Below, in pieces: positions 25,202 to 34,134 of a stretch of DNA of 64,000 bases. The stretch spans positions 138,803-202,802 of the forward strand of contig NZ_KI911538.1 of NCBI RefSeq assembly GCF_000515115.1, in the 5' to 3' direction. The notes below the pieces were generated by a model. It was not told the DNA's origin. It did no database searches and worked only from the letters and a program-made list of their open reading frames with translations. The position numbers and the translations under genes were made by a program. The DNA comes from Nocardiopsis sp. CNT312 (GTDB lineage: Bacteria; Actinomycetota; Actinomycetes; Streptosporangiales; Streptosporangiaceae). The first letter of the stretch is position 1. The number at the start of each line of letters is the position of its first letter.

Positions 25202-25228
25202 CCTCCGGCGTGCCGCCGCCCTGCTCCC

Positions 25229-25285
25229 GTGATTGTGCTACCGGTGCACGGAACCTGCCGTCTCCTGTGCTGGTAGCACGGTCAC
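25229..25285 (+). repeat. palindromic repeat, copy 1
   Basis: Hairpin-forming element starting GTGATTGTGCTACCGGTGCA and ending GGTAGCACGGTCAC; the outer arms pair. A near-identical copy in the same orientation lies at 26319-26376, and the two bracket the AbiEi-type gene. This copy starts 27 bp after the SDR stop and may also act as its terminator. Confidence 0.85.
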
Positions 25286-25363
25286 GGAGAGAGCCGGGTA
25301 CCCGCTGTCCACAGGTCGGAGAACCCACTGCCATCCGCCGCCGTTCGGCCGCACGCTGGGGAT

Positions 25364-26305
25364 ATGGACCCGATCCTTCCTCCACAAGCCGTCGCGCTCG
25401 ATACGGCCGCCCGCCAGTACGGTGTCCTCAGTTGGGACCAGGCCAAGCACATCGGACTCACCAAGAGCGACGTCCGCCGGTTCGTACGCAACGGAAACTG
25501 GCGACGTGTCTATCCACGCGTCTACGCCGTCCTCGCCCTCGTGGACGCCACTGATCCGGGCCTTCGCCTGCGCGCGAAGGCCATGGCCGCCCAACTGGCG
25601 CTCGGTGAGGCGTCGTTCGTGGGCGGTAGGACCGCCGTGAGGCTGTGGGGCATACAGGGCCTGCCCGAAGGGGACCTCCACGAGACGCACATGGTCATCC
25701 CCGCCCGCGGTACCCAGCGACACATCGCCGGGATCACGCTGCACACCTGGAAGACCCGCCCCGAACAGGTCACCACCATCGACGGTGTCCTCCGTTCGGC
25801 CACCCCCCAGCGGGCTCTGGCGGACACTCTCCTGGACGTCGATCGGGAGACGGCCGTCTGCCTCATGGATTCGGCACTCAACAAGGGGCTCATCGGGGCC
25901 GAGGAGATCGAGGAGGTCGAGCGCGTCAACTGGAGGCGCAGGGGATCCGTTCGCCTGCGAGGCTGGTGGCGGTCGGCCGACGGCCGCGCGGAGAGTCCGC
26001 TGGAGACCAGGGTGCGCCTGGTCTGTGTCGACGGCGGCCTGCCGCCCACCGACCTGCAGCACCGTTTCTTCGACGGTCGGGGCCGATGCATCGCCAGGGT
26101 CGACTTCTGGTGGGAGGACCTCGACCTCATCGGTGAGGCGGACGGGATCGGCCCGCACGGCTCCCCGCGGGTCCTGGCGAGGGACCGCACACGGCAGAAC
26201 GCCCTCCAGCTCTGGCACCCGTCGACGCGCATCGTCCGGTTCACCTGGGGCGACCTCAACCGCCCCGAGTACATCCTGGCGACCGTCGCCCGACACCGGG
26301 CATGA
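25364..26305 (+). CDS. AbiEi-type / DUF559-like protein
   Basis: Protein of 313 aa. The N-terminus (about 8-60) is the winged-helix AbiEi antitoxin-like domain, recognisable from AARQYGVLSWDQAKHIGLTK then RRVYPRVYAV. The middle has the VRLWGIQGLPEG and TTIDGVLRSATPQRALADTL motifs of actinobacterial relatives. The C-terminal 90 residues (AESPLETRVRLVCVDGGLPP, VDFWWEDLDLIGEADG) look like a DUF559/Vsr-type endonuclease fold. No AbiEii nucleotidyltransferase toxin lies beside it, so it is not a normal type IV toxin-antitoxin pair. It is flanked by two copies of a palindromic repeat, which suggests movement as a unit. Confidence 0.8.
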   Translation: MDPILPPQAVALDTAARQYGVLSWDQAKHIGLTKSDVRRFVRNGNWRRVYPRVYAVLALVDATDPGLRLRAKAMAAQLALGEASFVGGRTAVRLWGIQGLPEGDLHETHMVIPARGTQRHIAGITLHTWKTRPEQVTTIDGVLRSATPQRALADTLLDVDRETAVCLMDSALNKGLIGAEEIEEVERVNWRRRGSVRLRGWWRSADGRAESPLETRVRLVCVDGGLPPTDLQHRFFDGRGRCIARVDFWWEDLDLIGEADGIGPHGSPRVLARDRTRQNALQLWHPSTRIVRFTWGDLNRPEYILATVARHRA

Positions 26306-26318
26306 CCGCCCGGCCCTG

Positions 26319-26376
26319 TTGATCGTGCTACCGGTGCACGGAATCGGCTGTTTCCCTGTGCTGGTAGCACGATCAC
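26319..26376 (+). repeat. palindromic repeat, copy 2
   Basis: Second copy of the element at 25229-25285, same orientation: TTGATCGTGCTACCGGTGCA at the left and GGTAGCACGATCAC at the right. It lies 13 bp after the AbiEi-type stop and 26 bp before the converging acetyltransferase stop, where it can also serve as a terminator. Confidence 0.85.
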
Positions 26377-26401
26377 GTCCGGGTTTGGGGATATCCCACG
26401 C

Positions 26402-27559
26402 TCAGGTGGTGTAGTCGGCGTTGATGCGGATGTAGCCGTCGGTGAGGTCGCAGCCGTAGACGGTGAAGGCGCCGTCGGCGACGCCCAGGTCGACGCCGAT
26501 CACCACCTCCTCGCCCTTCATGTGCTCGGCGGCACGCGCCAGGACCTCGTCGGTGGCCTCCGCGGGGTAGGTCTCCACGTCGCCGAAGACGATCCGCACG
26601 TTCTCCGGCTCGACGTCGGTCTCCGCGTCGAGCTTGCCGACGGCCATCGCCACGCGGCCCCAGTTCGGGTCGGAGCCGTGGACGGCGGTCTTGACCAGCG
26701 GCGAGTTCACGACCGCCTTGCCCACGCGCTTGGCCTGCGCGTCGTCGCGCGCGCCGGTCACCCGCACCTCGATGAGCTTGCCGGCGCCCTCGCCGTCGGA
26801 GGCGATCATCCGGACCAGCTCCAGGGCGACGCCGTAGAGGGCCTCCTCGAAGGCGGCGGTGTCCACGGGGCCGGCGACGCCGTTGGCGAAGATCGCGGCG
26901 GAGTCGCTGGTGGAGGTGTCGGTGTCGATGCTCAGGGCGTTGAACGTGCGGTCCACGACCCGGCGGAACACCGCGTCCAGGACCGGCTGCTCCAGGTCGG
27001 CGTCGGTGAAGAACCAGGCCAGCATGGTCGCCATGTCCGGTTCGATCATGCCGACGCCCTTGGCGATGCCCGTCACCGTCGCCTTCCCGACCGTGGCGGA
27101 GGCGGTCTTGGGGCGGGTGTCGGTGGTCATCTGTGCGGCGGCGGCGCGGTCGAGGTCGGCCGGAGGGAACTCGGCGGGCAGGGCGTCCAGGAAGGCGCGG
27201 ACCTTGTCCATGGGGTAGGGGCGGCCGATGACCCCGGTGGAGGCGATGAGCAGTTCGCCGGGCTCGATCCCCGCCGCGCGCGCCACCCGTTCCTGGACCT
27301 CCAGGGCGTTGGCCTCGCCGGTCATGGTGGCCACGTTGGCGTTGCGGCTGATGACGGTGACGCCGCGGGCGCGGCCGTCGGCGGCGGCGTTGCGGCTGAT
27401 CACCACGCTGGATCCGGCGAAGCGGGACTTGGTGAACACGGCGGACACGTGTGCGGGCACCTCGGAGACCACGGCGAAGAAGTCGTCGTGGGGGTCCTTG
27501 ATCCCGATGTTGCCGGCGATACCGCGGAATCCGGCGGGCACGGGGGTCTGGCTGCTCAA
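26402..27559 (-). CDS. ornithine/glutamate N-acetyltransferase, OAT2-like (ArgJ family)
   Basis: ArgJ-family acetyltransferase of 385 aa that moves acetyl between N-acetylornithine and glutamate. The self-cleavage site is in PDMATMLAWF, with the Thr of ATML becoming the beta-chain nucleophile; TDTSTSDSAAIFANG, GEGAGKLIEV, HGSDPNWGRV and the C-terminal GCDLTDGYIRINADYTT are family motifs. From memory it looks closer to OAT2 (Orf6) of clavulanic acid clusters than to housekeeping ArgJ, notably in FNALSIDTDTSTSD. TTG start with GAGGAGG 5 nt upstream. No other arginine genes adjoin it, so a paralogue role is likely. Confidence 0.85.
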   Translation of the reverse strand: MSSQTPVPAGFRGIAGNIGIKDPHDDFFAVVSEVPAHVSAVFTKSRFAGSSVVISRNAAADGRARGVTVISRNANVATMTGEANALEVQERVARAAGIEPGELLIASTGVIGRPYPMDKVRAFLDALPAEFPPADLDRAAAAQMTTDTRPKTASATVGKATVTGIAKGVGMIEPDMATMLAWFFTDADLEQPVLDAVFRRVVDRTFNALSIDTDTSTSDSAAIFANGVAGPVDTAAFEEALYGVALELVRMIASDGEGAGKLIEVRVTGARDDAQAKRVGKAVVNSPLVKTAVHGSDPNWGRVAMAVGKLDAETDVEPENVRIVFGDVETYPAEATDEVLARAAEHMKGEEVVIGVDLGVADGAFTVYGCDLTDGYIRINADYTT

Positions 27560-27721
27560 TGGTCCTCCTCGGGGTTCCTGGGCGTCAGCGTACTTCGGAG
27601 ACCGCGGCTGAGGGGGACGGCCTTCTCCACGTTATGGGAGTTTCGTAACACGCCTGGCGGACTCCGTGTGGCGACACTGGAAGAGCGGGGTATCGGCTGA
27701 GGTGAGAGCGGGAGGCGTGTC

Positions 27722-28759
27722 GTGCACGACGGTGACTGGCTCACGGAGACGGGAGGGCGGATCCGCGGTGTCCTCAAGTCCATGGTCGACGGGGGGCGGT
27801 TGCCGGGCGGCACCGCCGTCGTCGGTACCGGGGGGATGTGGGAGTTCGTGGCCGTGGGAGGGGTGGACGGTGAGCACGGGACCGCGCCGGACGTCCTCTA
27901 CGACGTGGCCAGCCTGACCAAGATGATGGCGACCTGGCCGCTGGTCGGGCAGGCCGTCGCCGACGGCCTGGTGGACCTGGACGCGCCCGTGTCGCAGTAC
28001 CTGCCCGCCGAGGGGCTGCCGGGTGGGGCGGTGACCGTGCGCCGGATCCTCACCCACACGAGCGGGCTCAACCCGGTGACGTGGCTGGAGCGGTACGTGG
28101 GCACCGACCAGGACCTGGCGGAGGCGATCCTGGCCGACCCGCTGGAGGAACCGGGGCGCCACCACTACATCGACCGCGGGTTCATCCTGCTGGGTCTGGT
28201 CCTGGAGCGCCTGTACGGCAGTGGCCTGGACGTCCTGGCGGCCGAGCTGTGGGACGAGTTCGGGATGCGCTCGACGGTCTTCGGGCCGCTGACGCGTTCC
28301 CTGGCGGTGGCGCCGACGGAGGTCCGGTTGCCCGGGACGGCACCGACCTGGGGGGTGGTGCACGACGAGGCGGCCGCGCTCATGGGCGGGGTGGCCGGGC
28401 ACGCGGGGGTGTTCACCACCGCGATCGACCTGGGTGCCTTCGCGCGGGAGGTGCTGCGGGAGGGTGAGTCCGGGGGCGGGGTGCTCCCTGCGTCGTACGT
28501 GCGCGAGAGCTGGCGCCCGCACGCGGACGCGGGGGAGGGGCTCTGGCGGGGGCTGGGCTGGCTGGTCACCCCGGAGGGGGTCGTCCACCACAACGGGTTC
28601 ACCGGGACCAGCCTGTTCCTGCACCCGGAGAGCGGCCGGTACGTGGGCGTACTCACCAACGCGGTGCACTACGGGCGGGAGCGGACGGGGCTGCGGGAGC
28701 TGCGGGCGCAGGTGCGCGCGGCGCTCACCCCGCAGCCGCACCACGGATCGCAGCCGTGA
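27722..28759 (+). CDS. serine hydrolase of the class C beta-lactamase family
   Basis: Penicillin-binding-protein-fold hydrolase of 345 aa. The nucleophile motif SxxK is SLTK in DVASLTKMMATW; the second motif is probably Tyr in HHYIDRG; and the third is HNG in VHHNGFTG. There is no signal peptide, so it should be cytoplasmic, as many esterase-type members are. LTHTSGL and MGGVAGHAGVFTT are further family landmarks. GTG start with GGGAGG 6 nt upstream. Its 3' end overlaps otsB on the opposite strand by 35 bp. The natural substrate (ester, amide or D-amino peptide) is not predictable. Confidence 0.88.
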   Translation: MHDGDWLTETGGRIRGVLKSMVDGGRLPGGTAVVGTGGMWEFVAVGGVDGEHGTAPDVLYDVASLTKMMATWPLVGQAVADGLVDLDAPVSQYLPAEGLPGGAVTVRRILTHTSGLNPVTWLERYVGTDQDLAEAILADPLEEPGRHHYIDRGFILLGLVLERLYGSGLDVLAAELWDEFGMRSTVFGPLTRSLAVAPTEVRLPGTAPTWGVVHDEAAALMGGVAGHAGVFTTAIDLGAFAREVLREGESGGGVLPASYVRESWRPHADAGEGLWRGLGWLVTPEGVVHHNGFTGTSLFLHPESGRYVGVLTNAVHYGRERTGLRELRAQVRAALTPQPHHGSQP

Positions 28760-29555
28760 GGGCGGTGAGCAGGCCGGCCAGACCGGCGGGGCCGGGGACG
28801 ACGAGGTCGGCGGCCTCGGCGACGGCGGTGACCTCGTCGGAGGTGGAGCACACCTTGAGCCCGTGGCGGCCCCGCTCGCGCAGGCTGTCCACGGCGTCGA
28901 AGGCGGGCAGGTCGCCCAGGTCGTCTCCGGCGTAGAGCACGGTGGCGGCCCCGGTCTCCTCGACGAGTCCGCGCAGTGCCGCGCCCTTGTCCACACCCTG
29001 TGGACGGAGTTCGATCACCATCCTTCCGGGCTCCACCTTCAGCCCGGTCCGCTCGGCGAGGCGGCCCAGGGCGGGGGCGAGCAGGGCGAGGGAGCCGTCG
29101 GGGTCGGCCGTGCGCCGGGTGTGGACGGCCAGAGAGCGTCCCTTGTCCTCGGTCCACGTGCCCTCCGGAGCGCCCGCTTCGGCGAGCACGCCGGGCAGGT
29201 CGGCGCGGACCCGCGCCACGCCGGGCGGCGGGTCGGCGGCGGTGACGCGCCCGTCCGCCCAGCGCTCGGCCCCGTAGTGGCCCAGGACGGTGATGCCGGG
29301 CACCCGGTCCAGGCCGCCCAGTTCCACGGCGGTGGCGGCGGGGCGGCCGGTGACCACCGCGACCGAGCCGAGCGTGCCGGCCAGTTCGGCCAGGAGTTCC
29401 ACGATCCCGGGCAGGGGCGCGGAGTCGCGCGGGTCGGCGACGATGGGGGCGAGGGTGCCGTCGAAGTCGAAGGCGGCCAGAGCCCGGGCGGGCTCGGCCA
29501 GGAGGAGGTCGAGGGCGGAGCGTCCGGCGGCCGTGTTCGGCCGAGGCAGGGACAT
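28725..29555 (-). CDS. otsB: trehalose-6-phosphate phosphatase
   Basis: HAD-family phosphatase of 276 aa that converts trehalose 6-phosphate to trehalose, an osmolyte and spore carbon store. Motif I is FDFDGTLAPI, VVTGRPAA is motif II, the cap has EDKGRSLAVHTRR and VIELRPQGVDKGAAL, and motif IV is YAGDDLGDLPAFDAV; all match trehalose phosphatases. ATG at 29555 is preceded by AGGAAAGG. The partner synthase otsA lies about 2.6 kb upstream on the same strand, separated by four other features, so the two are probably not one transcript. Its 3' end overlaps the serine hydrolase. Confidence 0.92.
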   Translation of the reverse strand: MSLPRPNTAAGRSALDLLLAEPARALAAFDFDGTLAPIVADPRDSAPLPGIVELLAELAGTLGSVAVVTGRPAATAVELGGLDRVPGITVLGHYGAERWADGRVTAADPPPGVARVRADLPGVLAEAGAPEGTWTEDKGRSLAVHTRRTADPDGSLALLAPALGRLAERTGLKVEPGRMVIELRPQGVDKGAALRGLVEETGAATVLYAGDDLGDLPAFDAVDSLRERGRHGLKVCSTSDEVTAVAEAADLVVPGPAGLAGLLTALTAAIRGAAAG

Positions 29556-29594
29556 GCGGGGCCTTTCCTGGGAGGCGGAACGGGGCCGGTGCGC

Positions 29595-29630
29595 CCGGGC
29601 GCACCGCCGGGGGTTCGGCGGTGCGCCCGG
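29595..29630 (-). terminator. strong hairpin terminator after the DUF3263 gene
   Basis: Perfect 15-bp arms, CCGGGCGCACCGCCG (29595-29609) and its complement (29616-29630), enclose a 6-nt loop. It sits between the DUF3263 stop and the otsB start on the minus strand. Confidence 0.75.
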
Positions 29631-29695
29631 GAGAGCGCCGGTGGTGGAGGGCCGCCCGCGGGGTCCCTGAGCGGGCGTGTGGGGCGGGCCCAGGG

Positions 29696-29980
29696 TCAGA
29701 GTCGGATACCGAGACGGCGTGCGTTGCGTTGGCGTCTGCGGTCGGCGCGCAGCCGGCGCAGGCGTTTGACGGTCATGGGGTCGTGGGCGAGCGCCTCGGG
29801 GCGCTCTACCAGTCCGTTCAGTAGTTGGTAGTAGCGGGTCGCGGAGAACCCGAACTCGTCGCGGATCGCCTGTTCCTTGGAACCCTCGAACTTCCACCAC
29901 TGGCGTTCGAAGGCGAGGATGCGCTGGTCGCGTTCGGCGAGGGCCGACTGGCCGTCCTCGGCTGGACCGATATTCGGCAT
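29696..29980 (-). CDS. DUF3263 protein
   Basis: Small basic protein of 94 aa. RDQRILAFERQWWKFEGSKE, FSATRYYQLLNGL and the arginine-rich tail VKRLRRLRADRRRQR identify DUF3263, an actinobacterial family of unknown function that resembles a small helix-turn-helix DNA-binding protein. ATG at 29980 follows GGGGGTGTCC. It is a stand-alone gene bounded downstream by a strong terminator. Confidence 0.9.
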   Translation of the reverse strand: MPNIGPAEDGQSALAERDQRILAFERQWWKFEGSKEQAIRDEFGFSATRYYQLLNGLVERPEALAHDPMTVKRLRRLRADRRRQRNARRLGIRL

Positions 29981-30207
29981 AGGACACCCCCTGGACGGGA
30001 AATTGGATGGTCCGGATCGGCGCGACCATGCTAGCGACTCGACATGCCCAGTGAAGGCTTCGGCGGCCAGGACTGGCACGAGGGATACAGTTGCCTTTCC
30101 TGGCCCTCAAGGCACTTGTCCCTGCTGTGATCATGTGCTCATGGGAGAATCGCGGTGGTCCGGACTGGACCGTGGAACGCCGATCGCAATGTTCGAGGGA
30201 GTCTGAC

Positions 30208-31374
30208 GTGCTCGGGGGCAACAGCCGTAACACGACTCGCAAGCGCCGCTTGGGAACCGTGGGGGCCGTCACGGCCACCGTCCTTCTCGGCACGGTGGCC
30301 GTTCCGTCCGTGGCCGTCGGCCAGCCGGACTTTCGCCCCGAGCAGTGGGGGCTGCTCTCCATCGGCGTCGAGGAGGCGTGGGAGAACACCTATGGCAGGG
30401 GCACCACCGTCGCCCTGCCCGGTGCCGCCGTCCCCGAGGACCACCCCGACCTGGTCGACAACGTGACGGTGGACACCGCCTACGGCCCCAACGAGGGCGA
30501 CCTCGACCAGGGCACCGCCGTGGCCGCCCTGGTGGCCAGCCACGGCCACGGCATGGACGCCGACGGCGGCATGCTCGGGGTCGCACCCGAGGCCGGGGTG
30601 CTGGCCTTGCCCACCGCGGACCTGCTGCCCGACGCCGTCCGCGGAGCCGCCGACGAGGGGGTCCAGGTCATCCTGCTGCCTGAGGCGGCGCAGGCCTCGG
30701 ACGCGGACCTGGCCGCCGCCACCGAGGAGGCGGTGGGTGCCGGGGTCCTGGTCGTGGGGCCTGCCGGGGGAGACGACCCCAGCGTGCTCTCCGTCGCGGG
30801 AGCGGACGAGAACGGCGCCCTGATCCCCGGGTCCCCCGACACCGCCGACATCGCACTCACCGCGCCCGGTGCCGCACTGGCCGCCACGTCGCCCGACGGA
30901 AGCCCCGCGCAGGTCACCGGTGCGTCCTACGCGGCCGCCATGGCCGCTGGGGCCGCCGCCCTGCTGCTCACGCAGTACCCGCAGCTCAGCCCGGACCAGG
31001 CCCGACAGGCCCTGGTCGAGGGCTCGCAGCCCGGGCCGGAGGGGACGCCCGCCCTCCACCTGCCCTCGGCGGCCGGTGCGGCGGCCGAGATCACCCAGGG
31101 CGACCCGCTCATCGACGAGGAACTGCTCGAACGCTCCCAGGAGGGTCCGGGCGTCCCCTTGTGGGCGTGGTTCGCCGCGGTCGGTGCCGTCCTGCTTCTC
31201 GGGGCGCTGCTGGTCGCGGTGTGGATGCGCCGCTCCAGCGCCGATCCCTACGGGGTGCGCGAGGACCGCCGCCACGAGGACGAGGAGATCGCCGCCGAAC
31301 GCGCCGCCGCGAAGGAGGCCGAGCGCCCCGCCAGGGGCGGGCGCCGCCGCAAGCCGCGCAACGGCAGGGGCTGA
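30208..31374 (+). CDS. catalytically degenerate subtilase (S8, mycosin-like)
   Basis: Secreted, membrane-anchored protein of 388 aa with subtilisin fold: signal peptide (about 10-38), protease-like domain (about 45-295), one C-terminal transmembrane helix (about 317-340) and a charged cytoplasmic tail, the layout of type VII secretion mycosins. The triad is damaged. The Asp strand reads VALPGAAV instead of an IDTGV-type motif, the His motif HGTxVA reads QGTAVAA, and only the Ser motif GASYAAAMAAG is kept; the oxyanion Asn also appears lost. GTG start preceded by GAGGGAG. Probably a pseudoprotease with a binding or scaffolding role; no type VII genes are nearby. Confidence 0.8.
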   Translation: MLGGNSRNTTRKRRLGTVGAVTATVLLGTVAVPSVAVGQPDFRPEQWGLLSIGVEEAWENTYGRGTTVALPGAAVPEDHPDLVDNVTVDTAYGPNEGDLDQGTAVAALVASHGHGMDADGGMLGVAPEAGVLALPTADLLPDAVRGAADEGVQVILLPEAAQASDADLAAATEEAVGAGVLVVGPAGGDDPSVLSVAGADENGALIPGSPDTADIALTAPGAALAATSPDGSPAQVTGASYAAAMAAGAAALLLTQYPQLSPDQARQALVEGSQPGPEGTPALHLPSAAGAAAEITQGDPLIDEELLERSQEGPGVPLWAWFAAVGAVLLLGALLVAVWMRRSSADPYGVREDRRHEDEEIAAERAAAKEAERPARGGRRRKPRNGRG

Positions 31375-31503
31375 GATCTCTTTCCCCGCGGGTTTTTCTG
31401 GTCGGGAGCCAGACCCCGGACCGGTCCGGACACCCGCGGAGCGCGAGGGTGACATCATGCGCGTGCACATACAAACACGTATCGGTGTCTTGACTAGTGC
31501 GGG

Positions 31504-32112
31504 GTGACAGAGAAATCTTGTGGCATGCCACCCCTGGAAACGTCACCGCTGCCCTTCCGAGGACGCGCGGAGGTCGCCCGACACCGTGACCTCCCGCCCG
31601 GACCTGTCCTGATGTCCCCCTACGACCCCAAATGGCCGCTGCTCTCCGCCCGGCAGAAGGCGAAGGTGCACGAGGCCCTGGGCGAGCGCGCCCTGCTCAT
31701 CGAACACGTCGGATCGACCGCGGTTCTCGGCCTGGCGGCCCGGCCCTGCGTCGACCTGCTGCTGGCCGTCGCCGACCCCGACGACGAACCCGCCTACCTG
31801 ACCGACCTGGAGCACGCCGGCTACCGCGTCGTCGCCGACCGGGACAGCCCGTTCGGCCACCGGGTGCTGGAGGGGCTCGACGTCAACCTCAACCTGCACG
31901 TCCTGGGCGAGGGCGACCCGGAGATCGAGCGCATCCTCGCCTTCCGCGACCGCCTGGCCGCCGACGAGGACACCCGCGAGCGCTACCGTGCGCTCAAGGA
32001 CGGCCTCGCCGAGCGCACGTGGGAGCGCGTCGACGACTACATCAGCGCCAAGTCCGCGTTCGTCGACGCCGTCCTCGCCGAGAGCGGCGCGCCGCCACGG
32101 AGCCCGTCCTGA
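31504..32112 (+). CDS. GrpB family protein (nucleotidyltransferase-like)
   Basis: Protein of 202 aa of the GrpB/DUF157 family. YDPKWPLL, then IEHVGSTAVLGLAARPCVDL with GS and the acidic D-L-L-L strand, and FGHRVLEGLDVNLNLHV form the nucleotidyltransferase-fold signature; the second metal Asp of classical GSxDxD enzymes is not obvious. GrpB proteins may act on CoA or nucleotides but have no settled function. GTG start; the first 35 residues are poorly conserved, so a later start is possible. Confidence 0.85.
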   Translation: MTEKSCGMPPLETSPLPFRGRAEVARHRDLPPGPVLMSPYDPKWPLLSARQKAKVHEALGERALLIEHVGSTAVLGLAARPCVDLLLAVADPDDEPAYLTDLEHAGYRVVADRDSPFGHRVLEGLDVNLNLHVLGEGDPEIERILAFRDRLAADEDTRERYRALKDGLAERTWERVDDYISAKSAFVDAVLAESGAPPRSPS

Positions 32113-32163
32113 GGGCGAGGGTGGCGCGACCCGCCGGGCACCCCCGGGGGTGGTCCCTCGCCC
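32113..32163. terminator. hairpin between convergent genes
   Basis: Arms GGGCGAGGG (32113-32121) and CCCTCGCCC (32155-32163) enclose an inner palindrome CACCCCCGGGGGTG, giving a two-step hairpin between the grpB-like and otsA stop codons. Confidence 0.6.
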
Positions 32164-32191
32164 CTGGGGCGCACTCCGACGTTCGGTCCGT

Positions 32192-33628
<1,437 letters not shown>

Positions 33629-33980
33629 GTACTCGTCCTCTCGAAAAGCGTGCATGGGGGTCGTTCCACGATGGCTGGGGGACGCACCGGCGCAGGGCGC
33701 ACCATAGGTCTCGCCCCTCTGCCCGAAGCCCAAACGCACCAGGGGCCAACCTGTGGACGGGGCACACGGCCGCAACACGGGCGCGTGCCTACGGGCCCGG
33801 GCCGCGCCGGGCGTGTCGGCCGAGGGCCGCGGGGGTTCCCGGCCGTTGCGGCCACGGAGGCGTCCCAGCATGTGGGCCGGTCCGTGTAATGCGGATCACC
33901 CGCTGTGGAAATCAGTCCGACACCTCCGTTACAGTTGCCGTGCGGGTCCGAACAGAGGATCGGCACCAAAACTTCATATT
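33629..33980. other. intergenic region between otsA and the riboswitch
   Basis: This 350-bp GC-rich gap carries the divergent promoters of otsA and of the riboswitch-controlled transcript. Open frames that cross it on both strands lack ribosome sites and family matches. No repeat or further RNA was recognised. Confidence 0.5.
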
Positions 33981-34120
33981 GCTCATCCAGAGGGGTGGAG
34001 GGACCGGCCCGGCGAAGCCCCGGCAACCATCCCGGTACGCGATCTCGTGTTCCTCGCGAGGCGTCCGGGACAGGTGCCAACTCCGGCCTGGGGTCAAGGT
34101 GGCCGCCAGGAAAGATGAGG
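33981..34120 (+). promoter_or_regulatory. SAM-I (S-box) riboswitch
   Basis: The leader matches the S-box consensus closely: P1 5' strand GCTCATC (33981-33987), the core AGAGGGGTGGAGGGACCGGC, then GCCCCGGCAACC, the P3/P4 region with GGTGCCAACTCC, and P1 3' strand GATGAG (34114-34119). S-box RNAs bind S-adenosylmethionine and lower expression of methionine and sulfur genes. The 3' strand of P1 abuts the GAGGGGAG ribosome site of the next gene, so SAM probably blocks translation initiation, the mode common in actinobacteria. Confidence 0.93.
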
Positions 34121-34134
34121 GGAGACGCCTCGCC

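Noticed and set aside
25229..26376. Repeats as CRISPR units or integron attC sites
   Set aside because: Only two copies about 1.1 kb apart, no spacers, no core-site sequences and no integrase or cas gene in the window.
12815..26376. Reading the accessory stretch as a prophage or integrative element
   Set aside because: No integrase, transposase, phage structural gene, replication gene or tRNA-flanked attachment repeat is visible, so mobility is suggested only by base composition and the palindromic repeats.
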